Source: Pratylenchus scribneri (lineage: Eukaryota; Nematoda; Chromadorea; Rhabditida; Pratylenchidae). Taken from it: a stretch of DNA of 64,000 nucleotides. The translations under genes and the position numbers were made by a program. Shown here piece after piece: positions 38,801-53,800 of this stretch. Position 1 is the first letter of the stretch. Each line of letters starts with the position of its first letter. The stretch is taken from assembly GCA_030063045.1 (NCBI GenBank), contig JAQSEB010000041.1, positions 992,001 through 1,056,000 on the forward strand, read 5' to 3'. The notes beneath the pieces were generated by a model. The model did not search any database. It worked only from the letters and a program-made list of their open reading frames with translations, and was not told where the DNA came from.

Positions 38801-41800
38801 TTCCACACCAACAAGCATTTTGAATGAATCACCTCATCAAAACCAACATGAAGAATCTCATCATCATCAATTCCCGGATGGACTTAAATTTGTGATGGAT
38901 GCACATGGAGGCCATTTTTATAGGCCAACAAAACGTCCACCATCGGAATCCAAAGAGCCATCATCAACACCAATGTCGAATGGAGTCACTCATGTATGTT
39001 TATTGTTTTTATTTATTAACGCTAAAGAAAATTTTATGAAAAAATTTTTTTGAAAAATTTTCGACCAATGACCCTTCTTTAAAATTTAGGTTCGGGATTC
39101 GAGTTCGAATTCACTCAGAGGAAGTTAATTTTTTTGAGCTTAATTGTTATTTTTATTAATTTTTATATATTTTATGGCACATTTCTAGATAAAATACAGT
39201 AATCCTAACAATAAAATTTTCAGCCCAAACAATGGGCCCTCCACTTTGTAAAATTTAAGGGTCTCGGGTTCGAACCCGCTTAGAGGAAATTATTTTTTTT
39301 GGGCTTGGTTGCCACTTTTATGCATTTTTTTTTATAAATTATACAGTACATTTCTTTAGAAAAAAAATTTTTTGCATGATGGATAAAACCCTTTACTTTT
39401 GCAAAATTTAGGTCTCGGGTTCGAACCCGCTCAGAGGAAGTTATTTTTTTCGGGCCTAATTGCCACTTTTATGCATTTTTATATATTTTACAATACATTT
39501 CTAGATAAAATACTGTAATTCTAAACAAACATGTTACACAAAATGCGCTAATATTGCCAGAATTTTTCATTTATTTCTCACTTTTAGAATATACAATCCG
39601 CCGCATCATTCGTGAACACTACGATAAGGAAACGGCGATGGCTGAGCGGAAATGGTCAAAACGGTGAATCATCGCATCAACAATCATCATCTTCAAATGT
39701 TCCTGCAATCTTCCAATCAGCCTTGGCCGAATTGAAAACAATGGAAAAGCGAAGGGATTCGGCCAATAAAGAAATTGGAATCAAATTGACCAAAATTTTG
39801 AGGACATTCGGCTCACCAAAAATGTCAAATGAAACAGTGCGAATTTGCGAACAAATATTTTCGGATGAGAGTTCAAAAACATCATTTGGCCAAATTAGTG
39901 GAAATTTGTTCGAAAAGGCCAATGCGAGGATCGCACAACAAATGTTGAATTGGATTGAACCATCGTTGAATAGGTAAGTAAATATAAATATTGTGACCAA
40001 TTTTGAGAATCTCGACTTCTAGGCAACCCAGAGGTTCGAGAATAGGTTCATTCGACTCGGCATGGTCAATTTAGTTTATGAAATTTCAATTTTAAAAACC
40101 GTTCTGACTTCTGAACATATTTAGAAAAATGAACCGTTATTTAATCCCAAACCGGTTTTGGGTTTACTAACTTTTGTCTAAGCCTTAATACCGGTCTAAA
40201 ATTAAAATTTCATAAACTAAATCGACTATGCTGAGTTGAATTAGCCTATTTACGAGTCTCTGGGTTGCCTAGAATTCGGAATTTCAGAAATTTTTTATAA
40301 TATACAAAGATAAAAAACAGTAAAAAAATAATTAAAATTGTATTTTTCAGATTCCTTATTTGCATAAAAAAACTGTTAATGGACCGCCATTTTGAACCCG
40401 CATTGATTTCGGCAACGGAAAAGCATAAAAATCATTTGCTCAAATTGTGTTCAACAAAAATTTATTCCACTCAAAGTAGTTTGGCACATCAAGTCGAGAT
40501 CGCATCAAAGTTGGAATTCCCCGAATTACGGTTGATTGAATATGATTGCGGTTGGTTTACATTTTTTTTTATGAATTGGGAACAGATTTTTAAATCATAA
40601 AATAGGTGCCTAGTTTTTTTTTTGAAATTTGCCAAAAATAAACAATTTTTTGTTGTTTTTATTGCATTTTTCTAATGAAATTTTCCTCCAAAAAGTGCCA
40701 AAAATAGGTAAAAAAAAATCATCAAAAAAAGAATAGACAATAGATGCTCAAAAACGCTAATTTATATGTTTTTTTTCTCATCAAATCTGATACTTTGAAG
40801 TTTGAAAAATTTGGTCAAAACAAAAAAAATCCGCTATAAATAATCAATAATAGAATTTAATTAAATATTCAGGAAAATTGCAAGTACTTGCCAAACTCCT
40901 TGGTCAACTTCACGAAAACAAACATCGATGTCTGATTTTCACACAAATGTCCAAAATGTTGGATATTCTGCAAGCTTTCCTCTCCTATCACAATTACAAA
41001 TATTTCCGTCTCGACGGTGCCACCCACATTGATCAGCGCCAGGCAATGATGGAGAGGTTCAATTCGGATGATTCCATTTTCTGCTTTATTCTCTCAACTC
41101 GTTCCGGTGGGATTGGTGTGAATTTGACGGGCGCAGACACCGTCATATTCTATGATAGCGATTGGAATCCGGTGAGCTCATTTTTATGAGAAATTTTAAT
41201 TAAATGCAAATTTTTTCACAGACCATGGATGCTCAGGCTCAAGATCGTTGCCATCGGGTAATGATAATGATAAAAATTTAATTAAAAATTAATTAAATTA
41301 AAAATTATATTTAAAATTAAATAAAAAATTAGATTTAAATCTAGAATTAAAATAAATTAAAAATTATATTTAAAATAATTAAAAATTAAATTAAAAATTA
41401 AATTAAAATTAAATTAAAAATTAAATTAAAAATTAAATTAAATTAAAAATCATATTTAAAATTAAATTAAAAATCATATTTATAGATTGGACAAACAAGG
41501 AATGTCACAATTTATCGATTGATCAGTGAAAGAACAATTGAAGAAAATATCCTCACAAAATCCATGCAAAAGAGGAAACTTGGCGAAATGGCAATTGATG
41601 AGGTAAAAAGGGGGAAAATATGTAAAAATTAAATTATTTTTGAAGGGTGAATTCACACCGGAATTTTTCAAATCGGCCACCAATCTGAGGGAGCTATTCA
41701 GTAATGAGGAGACAATTGCCGAAGTGATTGCGCCAGTCGTAAATCCAGCACAAAATTCAAAGGAAATTGAAACAGTATAACACAAAAATTTAGAAATATA

Positions 41801-44800
41801 ATTTAATTGTGAATTTAAAGGCAATGCAAAGTGTCGAGGACCAACAGGATGTGATGGCCGCACAAATGGCAAAACAGGAAACGATGGCCGATTCGGCGGA
41901 ATTCGACGAGAATTTGGTCACCGCAAATGACATTGATTTGGAAAATCCATCCGAACAATATTTGGAATTGATTAAAGCGGTAAGAGAAGAAGTACAGGGG
42001 AACAAATGTTCATTTACAAAGAAAAAGACCCTTCACTTTTGAAAATTTAAGGGTCTAGGATTCGAATCCGCCCAAGAGTAATTTATTTTTTCGGGCTCGA
42101 TTGTCACATTTATGCATTTTATATTTTTTTGGGACCTTCTTAACCCTTCAAAAATTCATTATTGGTTAATTTTATTCCTCATTAAAAATACTCTTTTTCA
42201 GCTCAAACCAATTGAACGTTATGCAGTCAATTTTTTGGCAAAAGAATATCGGCCCGCTTTGGACAAGGAATTTGAAGAGACTGAGGCAAGTTTTTTTAGC
42301 AGTTATTTTAAGTTTTGGCCTATTTTTGAATTTAAATTTGATGAGAAAACACCAAAATAAGGTTTTTGCATTTATTTCATTTTTTGACTTAAATTTTGAC
42401 CTATTTTGGGTAAAAATTTCATTAGAAAAATGCAATAAAGAACCAAAAATTATTAAATTTGATGTTCCCGAAACCTATTTTTGGCAAATTTCAAACAAAA
42501 AAAACTAAATAGATATTTACGGCCTAAAAATCCGCTATCTTTTTATTAAATTATTTTCATAATTAATTAAATAAATTTTGAAGGCCTTAATCAAAGCGAA
42601 ACAAATGGAGCTGATGCAGGACGGGGAAATGTTCGATGATGAACAAGAATCCGTGGGCCAAAGCGAGGACTCATCAACATTGGACGGCGGAATGACCTAC
42701 GAAAGCGGTGCACCCAATGAGGTACAGAAGCCAAAGGGGCGACAAAGGAAAGGTGGTTTACCCAAAAATCCATCACAATCAAATGCACCTCTCAACCAAC
42801 AAATGCCTCCGCCACGCTATAATACACGACGACAATCATCGGTTGGAGTGAAAGAAACCACAAAAGCCAGGACCAGGGACAACACAAACACTCACCAAAA
42901 CAATAATAATAAAAACAGTGGCGTTAATACGGCGGCGCCGGTGATGACAAGAAGCGGAAGAAGACTGCCACCTCCTTTCGAATATCGACGATCCAGGAAA
43001 GGCTGGATCGAAAAAGTGAATAAAAGATTGAGAAAAAAGATGAAAATTAATGATCAATTTCCCCTTCCCTTTTTCCCCCCCTTTTTTTTTTTTTTTTTTT
43101 TCGATATCCATTCTTTCCTTTTACGGGCGTTGTTCGCCAAATACTGCGTTGAGCGCATCCATTCATTTTCCCCCAAATTTTTACTTTTCAATCGGCGCAT
43201 TCGGCGCAAACAACCAGTTCCCCATTTTTTGTTCACATTTTGATAGCTATCGCATGATTTGAGCAATTTTACCCTTTTTTAATCATATAATTGTCTTCTT
43301 TTCGCAGTTCTCTCAGCCAGCCATTCAATTCATTCTTTCAATCTAACTAACCAAAAAATATATTTTTGTTCATTTTGTCCATCCATTAATTTTTGTTTTT
43401 TAATAAATTAAATAAAATTTAATATATTAAAATTTCGCCTAAATTTCCCAACCCAAATTCACATCAATAAAGCTCAGATAGGAGCAAAACAGTAAATTCC
43501 GAGCAATTTACTCAGTGGCGACCCTGGCAGGACATTTTGTTGCGGGCCAATCAACTCATCATCATCATCATCAAAAAGTGGATTTGGTCGGTTAATTGGG
43601 AAAAATTCAAATCTTTTTCACTTTTATTTAACTTAACTGTGTCTGTGCAGTTTCGTTGAATACAATCAATTCAAAAATATTAACCTTTACGTGTCCGTGC
43701 GTAATAGTTAATATTTAAAACAAAATTTGGGCAAAACTTACAACTTTTTCATTGAATTTTTGGGCAAAAATACAAAATTTGGGCAAAAATAAAGGAAACC
43801 TAATCCGTTCCATTGGATTTCGTTTACGGTCTTCTTTCTCCTACTTCTGCTGAAAAATAACTTAATCGTTTCCATTCGATTTCGTTAATTGACAAAAGTC
43901 CAACATCTTCAACAGCCTGAACAAACACATCCATTCATCATGTCAAATACATATTCACTCCGTATTAAACTCGCATTGTCCACTCTGGAAAAGGCGAAGA
44001 AAAATGATGAATTGACGATGACAGTCGATAAAAATTTGTCGGCCTTTGATAATGCTATTATCCTAGAAGCGGGTCTCAACCGTGTAAAAAAGGAAATAGC
44101 AACAATTGAACTCCAAGTTGGGAATATTCAAAAAGCACTCTTCGAATGGTCTCAGTTTATATTAAAGGTCGACAAAGCGGAGAGAAAAGATGAAGACACA
44201 AAATTCTCGACTTTCACTGAAAAGGAAAAGGTTGTTGAACTCACCAGTGAAGCACAAACTCTTTTGAGTGAGCTTCATGACACAGAAGCAACGATTCTCA
44301 CAGCTATGAATTCACAAAGATCCAAGGCGGAAAGAGACCAGCGTGCCGAGTTCCGAGAACACACACGTGAAATGGCCAACATAGCACCAACTCCAGCTGC
44401 CGCACAAGCGCCAGCCCCAGCCGCATTTCCAACTCTCTACCGATTACCAACGCTCGAAATTACGCCCTTCAAAGGCCAACGCCGTGAGTGGCCGGCCTTT
44501 GAAGAGGCATTCAATGCGGCTGTAGACTCAAAACCGGGAAGTGACATCGAAAAACTGAATATTTTGAGAAGCTATTTGATTGGCGAACCACACACACTAA
44601 TAGCCGGTTTGCGATTGGAAAAGGATAATTACGGAGTAGCCAAAAAACTTCTGAAGGACACATATGGCGACAAAAGAGACTATGTACGAACATTATACAA
44701 TGAATTGAATGCCCTCAAACCATGCAACACATTGAATGACACAAAACAATTTGTCCTTGAACTCGAAAGAGTAGCTCGCGAATTGGAAACCGCTGGTGAA

Positions 44801-47800
44801 GATATCGAGGGAACTCAAATATCCCTGATGCTTGAAAAGAAATTAAATAAAAATTTCTTGCGAACAATCCTCAACGCAAAGAGGGAAGATCCTGACAATT
44901 GGAACACAACAAAGCTGCGTGAAGAGCTCAAAGCGGCCGTGCAGCGTGAAACAGCCATTCAAGAGGTTATGTCTGAATACAATATGGACCAATCCTCGTC
45001 GCATTTTCAAAACCGGTCAAAAGGTGCACCGGGATTCAAGCGACATTCACAGATCTCCTCGGTCGTAGAGGGAGACAAATCAAAACATGCCGGAGGCAAA
45101 TACAATTCAAAGCCGGCAACAGTTCCAAAGGATCAGTCAAATACAAAGCCAAAACAGAAAGGCTATAAACCCCAATCATGGGACCAAACAAACAAGGCAA
45201 AGAAGCCAGAATTCGGCCGAAACAAAGGCCAAGGGCAGCCACAAACACAAAGTCCAGAATCACAGCGACAATTTCATTCACAAGGCCAGACGCAAGGCCA
45301 AACAGAAACCCGAGGTCCCGGCCCCTGTGCATTTTGCGGGGAGCAACATTGGCATAATATGTGCCCCAAATACACAACTCATCAGCAACGAATCACAATA
45401 GCTCGTGAAAAGAAGCTTTGTCTGCGCTGTCTTCGGGCAAATCACATCGCCAAAGATTGCCCTCGACCGGCTACATGCTACAATTGTCGAAAACCGCACC
45501 CAACGGCATTATGCCGAAGCAAAGAGAGACAACACACGCAAGTGTCCTCTTTGATGGAGCAACAAATGGGAGAAATGCTCCAGCTCCTGAAGGAGCATCG
45601 CGTGACACCAGAAGTCCAAAATAAAAGTGAGGGACAAGTCACTGCGCAATGCAATTCAATTCACCAGGATCCATGCAGCAAAGTGCTGCTCATGACGATT
45701 GAAAGCACAGTCTTCAATCCAACTGACCCAACCAGAAACATGGTTGCGATGATATTTATTGATCCGGGTGCCCAACGTTCCTTCATTACATCAGAAGCGG
45801 CTATGAAGCTGGGATTGTCGAGCATGACAAAAGAAGAATGTTATTTGACTGCGTTTGGGGAAAGGGTGCCCAAGCGCTATCAAACGGACCTAGTGAAGCT
45901 AGGATTCCTCTGCCCAGGAGGCGATCGAATGATCATCAATTTGAATAAAATGAAATTCCTTGTAAAGGAAATGCCCATGATTTCGCCAACAGAATTGGAT
46001 GCCGCAGAGCTCCGACGACGCAAGCTCAGAATCCCAAAATTGAGGGAACCAGAAATACTTTTGGGTATGAACATATTTAATCAACTCAAAGTCCATGAAG
46101 AAGGGCAATTGCCCAGTGGTTTTTCAATGTGCAATTCTCGATTGGGACCACTCCTCTGCGGAGAAGGACAACTCGAATATGCGTCATACAATGACAATAT
46201 TACATATGTTTTGAGTGTGCACGAACATGAAAATGTCGAATTCAGCTCCAAGCCGGATGATGTGACAATGGATAACCAAATACATGAATTCTTTGGCCTG
46301 AACACAATAGGAATGGATGATGCAGCCGAAGCCAATGACAAAGACGAAATTATGTTACAATTCCGCAAAAATCTGACGTTCATTGATGGCAGATACCAAG
46401 TGGCATTGCCTTTCAATCATTTAGTTGATAATCTGACAACAAATTACAAACAGGCAAAGGCCAGACTGGCACAAACTTTGAAAAAACTCAAACAATTAAA
46501 TTTGGTTGAACAATATGACAAAATCATTCGCGATCAAGAAGAGAAAGGAATGATCGAACGAGTTGTTCAAGCCGACGAAAGAAGCGGACCAGTTCACTAT
46601 TTACCACACAGAGCGGTCGTCAAAGAAGACAAGGCCACGACAAAAATCAGAATCGTTATGGACGCAAGCGCCAAGCCAAAAGGGATACCCAACGCTCCGT
46701 CATTGAATGATTGTCTTCACACCGGACCACTCTTATTGAAAGAATTGGTCGGGATTTTGCTCCGATTTCGACGGATGAAAAACGCCATTTTGGCGGACAT
46801 TGAGAAGGCATTCCTCCAACTCTCGGTCAGAATTCAGGACCGTGATTGTACCAGATTCCTCTGGTTCGATGATCCAAAGGAAGTGGATCCAGAAAACATT
46901 CATTTTGAAAAATGCATTATTTTTCGATTTTGCCGTGTCAGTTTCGGCTTGACCGTGTCGCCCTTCCTCCTCAATGCCACAATTCGTGAGCATTTGATGT
47001 TGTTCGATTTGCCTTTGGCGCATATTATTGAAGAAAATCTTTACGTTGACAATATTTTGATCGACGTTGATGCTGTTCAAAAGGAAAGAAACCTCTCCAT
47101 TCAAGATATTTGTGAAGAAGCCAAAACATTGTTCGAATCCGGAGGAATGACTTTGCGAGAATTTTTCTCGAATGACCCAAATGCAATCAGTGGATTGTCA
47201 GAATCAGATTTGGCCAAAAATCAAACTGAAACAAAAATCCTTGGTATCAAATGGACGACCAAAGGAGATGAAATTCATTTCATATGGCCACAATTTTTGG
47301 CAGACACAAAACTCACACGAAGAAGTTGCCTTTCGCATATCGCATCACTCTATGATCCGCTTGGCTTGCTCTCTCCAGCTCTTCTTCCAGCAAAAATCTT
47401 CCTTCGAAAAATTGTTGACACCCAATCAAAATGGGATGAAGAAGTTAGCAAAGAATTGAAAAAAGAATGGCGAGACATTATGGAACAATGGAAGGGTTAC
47501 AACGGAGAGCCAATCACCATGACTTTTCCAAGACACGTGCCCAGTCATGAAGTCAATGAACTCCATTGTTTCACCGACGCAAGTGGTCATGGGCTCGGCA
47601 TTGCCATTTACCAACGCTCTGTATTGCCTGAAAAGGCACAAAGTAATATCATTTTTGCCAAAAGTTTGAATAAACCAAAAAATGTGCATGAACTCGAAAG
47701 CACGATTCCTAAAATGGAATTGCAAGCACTCACCCTTGGGGTGAAGGCTGCAAAGTTTGTCCAACAGCAACTTCAAATAGAATCAGGACAAATTACAATA

Positions 47801-50800
47801 TGGACAGACAGCCTTTGTTGTGTGGAACGACTCAAACAATCGAAAAAATACGATCGTTTCATAACAAATCGGCTCAATAAAATCCGTGGCACATTCCAAG
47901 TCAAACACATTTATGGCCAAGATAATCCGGCTGATGTGGCCTCCAGAGGAGCCAGTCCAAGAGATTTGGTCATGAATCTATTATGGAGATTTGGTCCCGA
48001 ATGGCTTGCCAAAGATAAGAATCGATGGCCAACTCCGTTGGATGAATATCAGCCTGGAGATGAACAAAAGGAATGTGCCAGTGAAGAATCAAACCAACCT
48101 TTCTTTGGGCTGGAAATCAATCTAATAAAAGATGATCCTCCCACATTCATTGTTGCCGAAAATTTCACAAATTGGAATCATTTGAGAAATGCAATTTATT
48201 ATTTGTTCAAATTCATCAATAAAATCTCCTCCAAAGTGAAATTGGAAGGAGAATTGGGCAAACAAATTCAACTCATGCCAAAAACTTTGGGTCCACCCAC
48301 GGCAAATGAATTGTTTGGAATTGTTGAAAATTTCCTTCTTGCAGAAGCTCAAAGGATGTACCCACCAACAGAAACGCAGCAAAAGGATCTGCGTATTTTC
48401 AAGTCCCAAGGATTATTCCGTTGCAAGGGAAGGTTGAATCAAGCTGATTTAGCTGAGGAAACAAAAAATCCAATATTTCTTTCGGAAAAAGCTTGGATTA
48501 CCAAACTCATTGTTCTCGACCTTCACAAAAAGATGAAGCATTGTGGAGAATCCACGCTTCTGGCAGCATTGAGGGAAAAATACTGGATTCCCAAGGGAAG
48601 AAAAACCCTTCAAAAAATCATCCACTCAAAGCAATATGGTTGCCTTCCATGCAGGAAGTATAAATTGAAACCATATGCTTATCCGGAACCTCCGGATTTG
48701 CCAAAAAGCCGCATCCTCCGTGAACGCCCATTCGGGAATTGCGGGGTTGATTATTTCGGTCCAATGATCGTGAAGGATGGCAAGGATGAAAGAAAGGCCT
48801 GGGGAGTCTTATATACTTGCCTCGTCACTCGTGCGATTCATCTTGACCTTGCCGATGATTATTCGGCGGAGGCTTTTCTTCGCACATTTCGGCGCTTTTG
48901 CGCCAGACGCGGAATTCCGAAGCTGATGCTTTCGGACAATGCCGGAAACTTCACATTGAAGGCAAAAATAATCGAATCCAGTTGGAGACACCAATTGATG
49001 GATGAGGCTACCCAAGCAGGGGCTGAGTGGAAATTCATCACTCCTAGAGCACCGTGGATGGGCGGAGCCTGGGAGCGGATGGTTGGGATCACAAAAAGAT
49101 CCCTTATGCGAAGCATCGGAAAAATGCGACTCAGTCGCGATGAAATGCACACATTGCTTTGCGAAATTGAAGCAGTCGTAAACAGCAGACCCCTCACCTT
49201 CCAATCAGACAGCGAACCATTGAGAATCCTTCGCCCTATCGACTTTCTTTTGCCTTATGGCGACGTTGAAATCAAGACTCCTCTTTCGGAGGAAGATCCA
49301 AATGATCCGGATTATAATCCGAAGGTCCAAAGTGACCAAAAACTTCACACAATGATGAGATGGGCATCAAAAAGGATCAACAAATTTTGGACAATTTGGC
49401 GAAATGATTATCTTCTAGCCCTCCGCGAAAGAGACATGCATTCAACAAGTGATAACAACTACCCCAGAGAAGGGGATATTGTTTTAATTGAAGAGGAGGA
49501 GGAAGACCGATCAAAATGGGAATTAGGAAAAATCTTATCCCTTGTCAAAAATAGGGATGGTCACCCTCGTGTTGCCAATATATTAAAAAATGGAAAAATT
49601 ATGAAAAGAGCAATAAATCAACTCTATAAATTGGAAATTCCAGATCAATCAGATCAAAATCCGGACTCAAGAATTGTGAAAAGCACAGCATTGGCCATAA
49701 TGAATCAAAATTTAAAAATGCCAACTTTATCCAAGGAAGCTATCATCGGCTTAAATGATTGGTCATTCAAACAAATTCGGCCAGACGAATGTGATGACGA
49801 TGATATGGTTCCGATGGGTGAAGCAAAACTCGACCACGGTCAACAAGAAAGACTCGAAGAGCTATGGAACACTGGAAAATATGCCAAATTTCTAAAAGAA
49901 GTCAATGAAGCGGAAGCTCATGGCAAAAGATTGATGAATCCAACAATGCCTACACGACAATTGCCATTATCAAGCAAATTTTCATCGAGCAAATCAAAGT
50001 TGAAAAGGCATCAAAAATTGAAGCATCAATCAACATCAAAAACTACTGAAATGATGGCCTCTGTGACTGTGCAAAGTCGACCAGTTTCCAACGAACCCAT
50101 GCAAGTCAGCAGTTTACCACCGGTGCATAAACCAATTCAAGCACCTGCGATTGAACCCATTCAATCTGCTGCCGAGAAGCCAGTCCAGGCAAAAATGTTG
50201 CCACTTTCGTTTGGGGCTGTTCAAGTGAGCAGTATGTCACCGGCAGCAAAGTTCAATAAAGTCGGCAGTTTGCTTTCAATGGCTACGACCGAACAAGCTC
50301 AGCTATTGGAAACGACAATTGAGACCATTCCAAACACAAATGAGGCGGAAAAATCAATTCATATGAGCAGTTCACCACCTATTGGCGAAGCGGTTCAAGT
50401 AAGCAGTCTGCCTCCAGCACAAAAAACGGTTCAACCGGCTGAGAAAAAATCTGTTCAAATTGGTGAACGATCCTCGGCAGTTGAAAATGATAAGAGCAAA
50501 TCGAAACCGGACACACCAATGGAAGAGGCTAGCAATGAAGCATCAACAGAAGATTGGATACCATTCTACCGGAAACCGGGATACAGAATGAAAAGGAAGA
50601 ATCCCCTTGTGCCATCAAAGCATCAGCCTTATATGAAGGCTAGGGGAGATCGACCTCGCCTTCACACTTCCGGCTATAACATGCTCTTCCGTTCATTGGG
50701 TGGCAAAAAATGGCTGATTGAACAAAGTAAAAAGCGTGCCATTCTCAATCAATTGTCTACTGAGAAACGAATTGAATTCCTGGACAAAGAAGAAAGAAAA

Positions 50801-53800
50801 TTGCAAACTGCCCAAATTACTTCGTCCATGGCCAAGGAAACTCCAAAGCCAGCAGCTCCCGATTTAATGACGCCTGAAAAATTGGCAAAGAGAAAAAGGG
50901 AGGATTTGGAAAGAAAACTCGAATGGATGCAAAAAAGGGAGCGGAATTTTCTACGAAGGGATGCTAAATGGGTGAAGGAAAGTGCAAAGAAGGGGCTCGA
51001 ACTCTGCCCAGCTACGCCAATGTTTCCTATGGCAGATGAACCTTGTTCTTCTTCCCAAATCAAACAACGTGAACTGCCAAGAAGTCCAAGTGCAACCCGA
51101 AAACGATCCCAAAGAAGTCGTAGCCGTTCTCGAAAGAGAAGAAGCCGCAGTCCCTTGAGAAAAAGAAGAAGTTGCAGTCCTTTGAGACAAAGAAAGAGTC
51201 GCAGTCCAAGAAGAAAGGAAAGTGTGAGCCAACGTGTTCGAGACAAATCACCAAAGAAAGGCGAAACCTCTGAAAGGCCGCCATCATCAACAGACAAAGT
51301 CCATTCAAGAGCCATTCTCAAGGCACTCTCCTATCATCAAAATTACCTACCTTTCAATTTGTTCACCGAATGCGATTGGTCTCCTGAACACAAATACTGT
51401 ACGCGATCAAATACCTTGGAGAACATGACTACAGGGCGGCTGAAAATGCCTGAATACCGCAATTATCGTGCGAATAGTCTATTGATGACAATAATCCTCA
51501 GTTGGCTTGGGCGTCGACAAAATTTACCACCGCAACAATGGCAAAAAAGCAAAAAACATCATCAAATGATCACTGGTGAAATGAATTTAACTACAATGGA
51601 GATTGCAGAAAAACTCTACTATGAAGAATGGCAAACAAAGCCAAATAAACACTTTACTTATGATCATATTGAAGCAGCGTTAGAAAAATTTATTGCTTCG
51701 TGTAATTGGGTGGCATCATGCATCGAAAAACATCCATACCAAGCAGCGTTCTTGAGAGATGGAAGGGATGAATCAATGCATTCAAATGACAACGATCCCA
51801 CAAGTGGATTTCCTCAATTTTTGGTGCACATAAACAAATTAGTGATGATCGTTTTGACAAATATGAAGAGAAAGCGTTACTTCCCAGAATCATGCCTCAT
51901 GAAGGCACCAACAATTTGTATTGGCGATTATACTGCGGAAGTAACCAATCAATCAATTACATCGCCTTCTTGCTGGTTCGCCTATTACGGTGAAAAGGAT
52001 GAAAGAAGCATGAGAGAAAAATTGTTTCCTGGTCACACAGTACAACGAGCAATATTTGCATTTCAACCAAAAGATCAAAATGACCTCACAGAGCAAATTC
52101 GTGAAGGCATGATGGATTTGAAGAAAGCTGGCCTCGAAATTAACCTCATTTTGCAAAACTCAAATCAACGAGATTGGGCCGCAATTCAAAAACGAGGAGG
52201 AAAATTCGCCGCCGAAGCCAAAGCAGGCTATTTTATCACAAATGGGGAGCCAAAGGATCGAAAGGCGATCCTCAATGAAATTCTGCCAAAACAAGTCAAG
52301 AATGATGAAGCATCGACTCAAGCACCACCAGCCAATGCCAGTAAAGAAGCAAAATTAAAGTGGGCTCAAAAATACATTTCAATGCTCCAAATCATAATGG
52401 TTGCAATGCTATTCATGATGCAGGCAACGTCAGGGAATGCCGTACCCATTTGGAAACCAAATTTTCCGGACACAGAAAATCTGCTCGGCATACCAATTTT
52501 TCAAATTGAAAAAAGAGGCCCACATGAAAACTCAATTTCGGCCAGCACACAAGCATTGATCGACGAATATAAAAGAAAATTGAGAGAGCAACCTGATCAA
52601 TCGCAGCAGCACAGCAAAGACTTGGCACAAAAGGCTTGGCTAGAACATCAAAAGCAAATAGCGGAACAATCATCTACCACAATAATGTCAACAACTACTC
52701 AATCAACAATTGAAGTGTCGCAAAGCACCACAACAACAAAAGGGACATCATTCACGATCTATTTTCAAAGATCGACAAGTTTGAGTCCAACATCAACCAT
52801 ACAAACGAGTTCAAAACAAAGTTCGGCACCTACAACTCAATCGTCTACGACAAAGTCGAGTCAAATGACCACTCAAACTCGAGTCCAAACAAGCGCATTG
52901 AATACCAGGGCATCTCTCAGTTCATCATCTGTTAAATCGTCAACAATGTTGTCCACAAATTACCAACAATCCACAACTCAATCAACGACAACACGGCAGC
53001 ATTGGACTGGTCGACAATCATGGCACCGGAAATATACCAGAACAGAGGAGAATCCCCATCATAAGAATGGTGTTCCGGCCATGCTCTGTCCCAATCAAGG
53101 TTCTTCCATTTGGTCATTAAAATTGGGAGAGAACTCGCCGTTCTGTAAACCTTTACCTTCATTGAGTGCCACTTGGAATGAATTGGGTGTCCACCTCTAT
53201 GGAAGGATTATAAATCCCAAAAAAGTCGAAGATGCAATGCATTGTTCAGCTACAAAGACTGTAAAGTCTTATTACACAAATCTTTTGGGTGACGAAGTCA
53301 GCGATCCTCCTGTTCCATTAACATATTTTCTGGAAATTTCAAAACATGACTGCCTCAAAATGGTTGAGCAGCATGTATGCCCGTTCTTCGATCCACCACA
53401 ACCTCTCAAATGGGAAAATCATGTTTGGAAAACCAACAATGCGCTCATAATCGATTATCCGGGAAGGATTCACAGTTTCTTCCTTGGAGGCCGGACCAGC
53501 GAAGCGATCAACTGCTTCTTGCAAAACGCGAGCTTGTATTATAGGCCGCACAACCTAAAATTGACTTCGCCTATACACCCAGTTGATGAATGCCACTATG
53601 AGAATCAATATTGCTTCCTTATGGACAATACTTCCCTTGTCTGGAATGCACATTGCACAAACCACAAATGCCAAACGTGTGACTTCGAATTCAAGGAATG
53701 GAGAAAAGGCGAATATACCGGCCCCAGCGAAAAAACCAATGCCATTTGGATATCCGACAACAAGGAACAGGCTTTGACATTTGATTTGAATGCCGAGAAA

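Noticed and set aside
39060..39525. tRNA genes suggested by GGTTCGAACCC c sequences
   Set aside because: Only the T-arm is present; no D-arm, anticodon arm, A-box or acceptor pairing could be traced.
50749..51321. 190-codon minus-strand frame within the retrotransposon
   Set aside because: It is the antisense of the RS-rich coding segment; Leu/Phe-rich composition follows from that.
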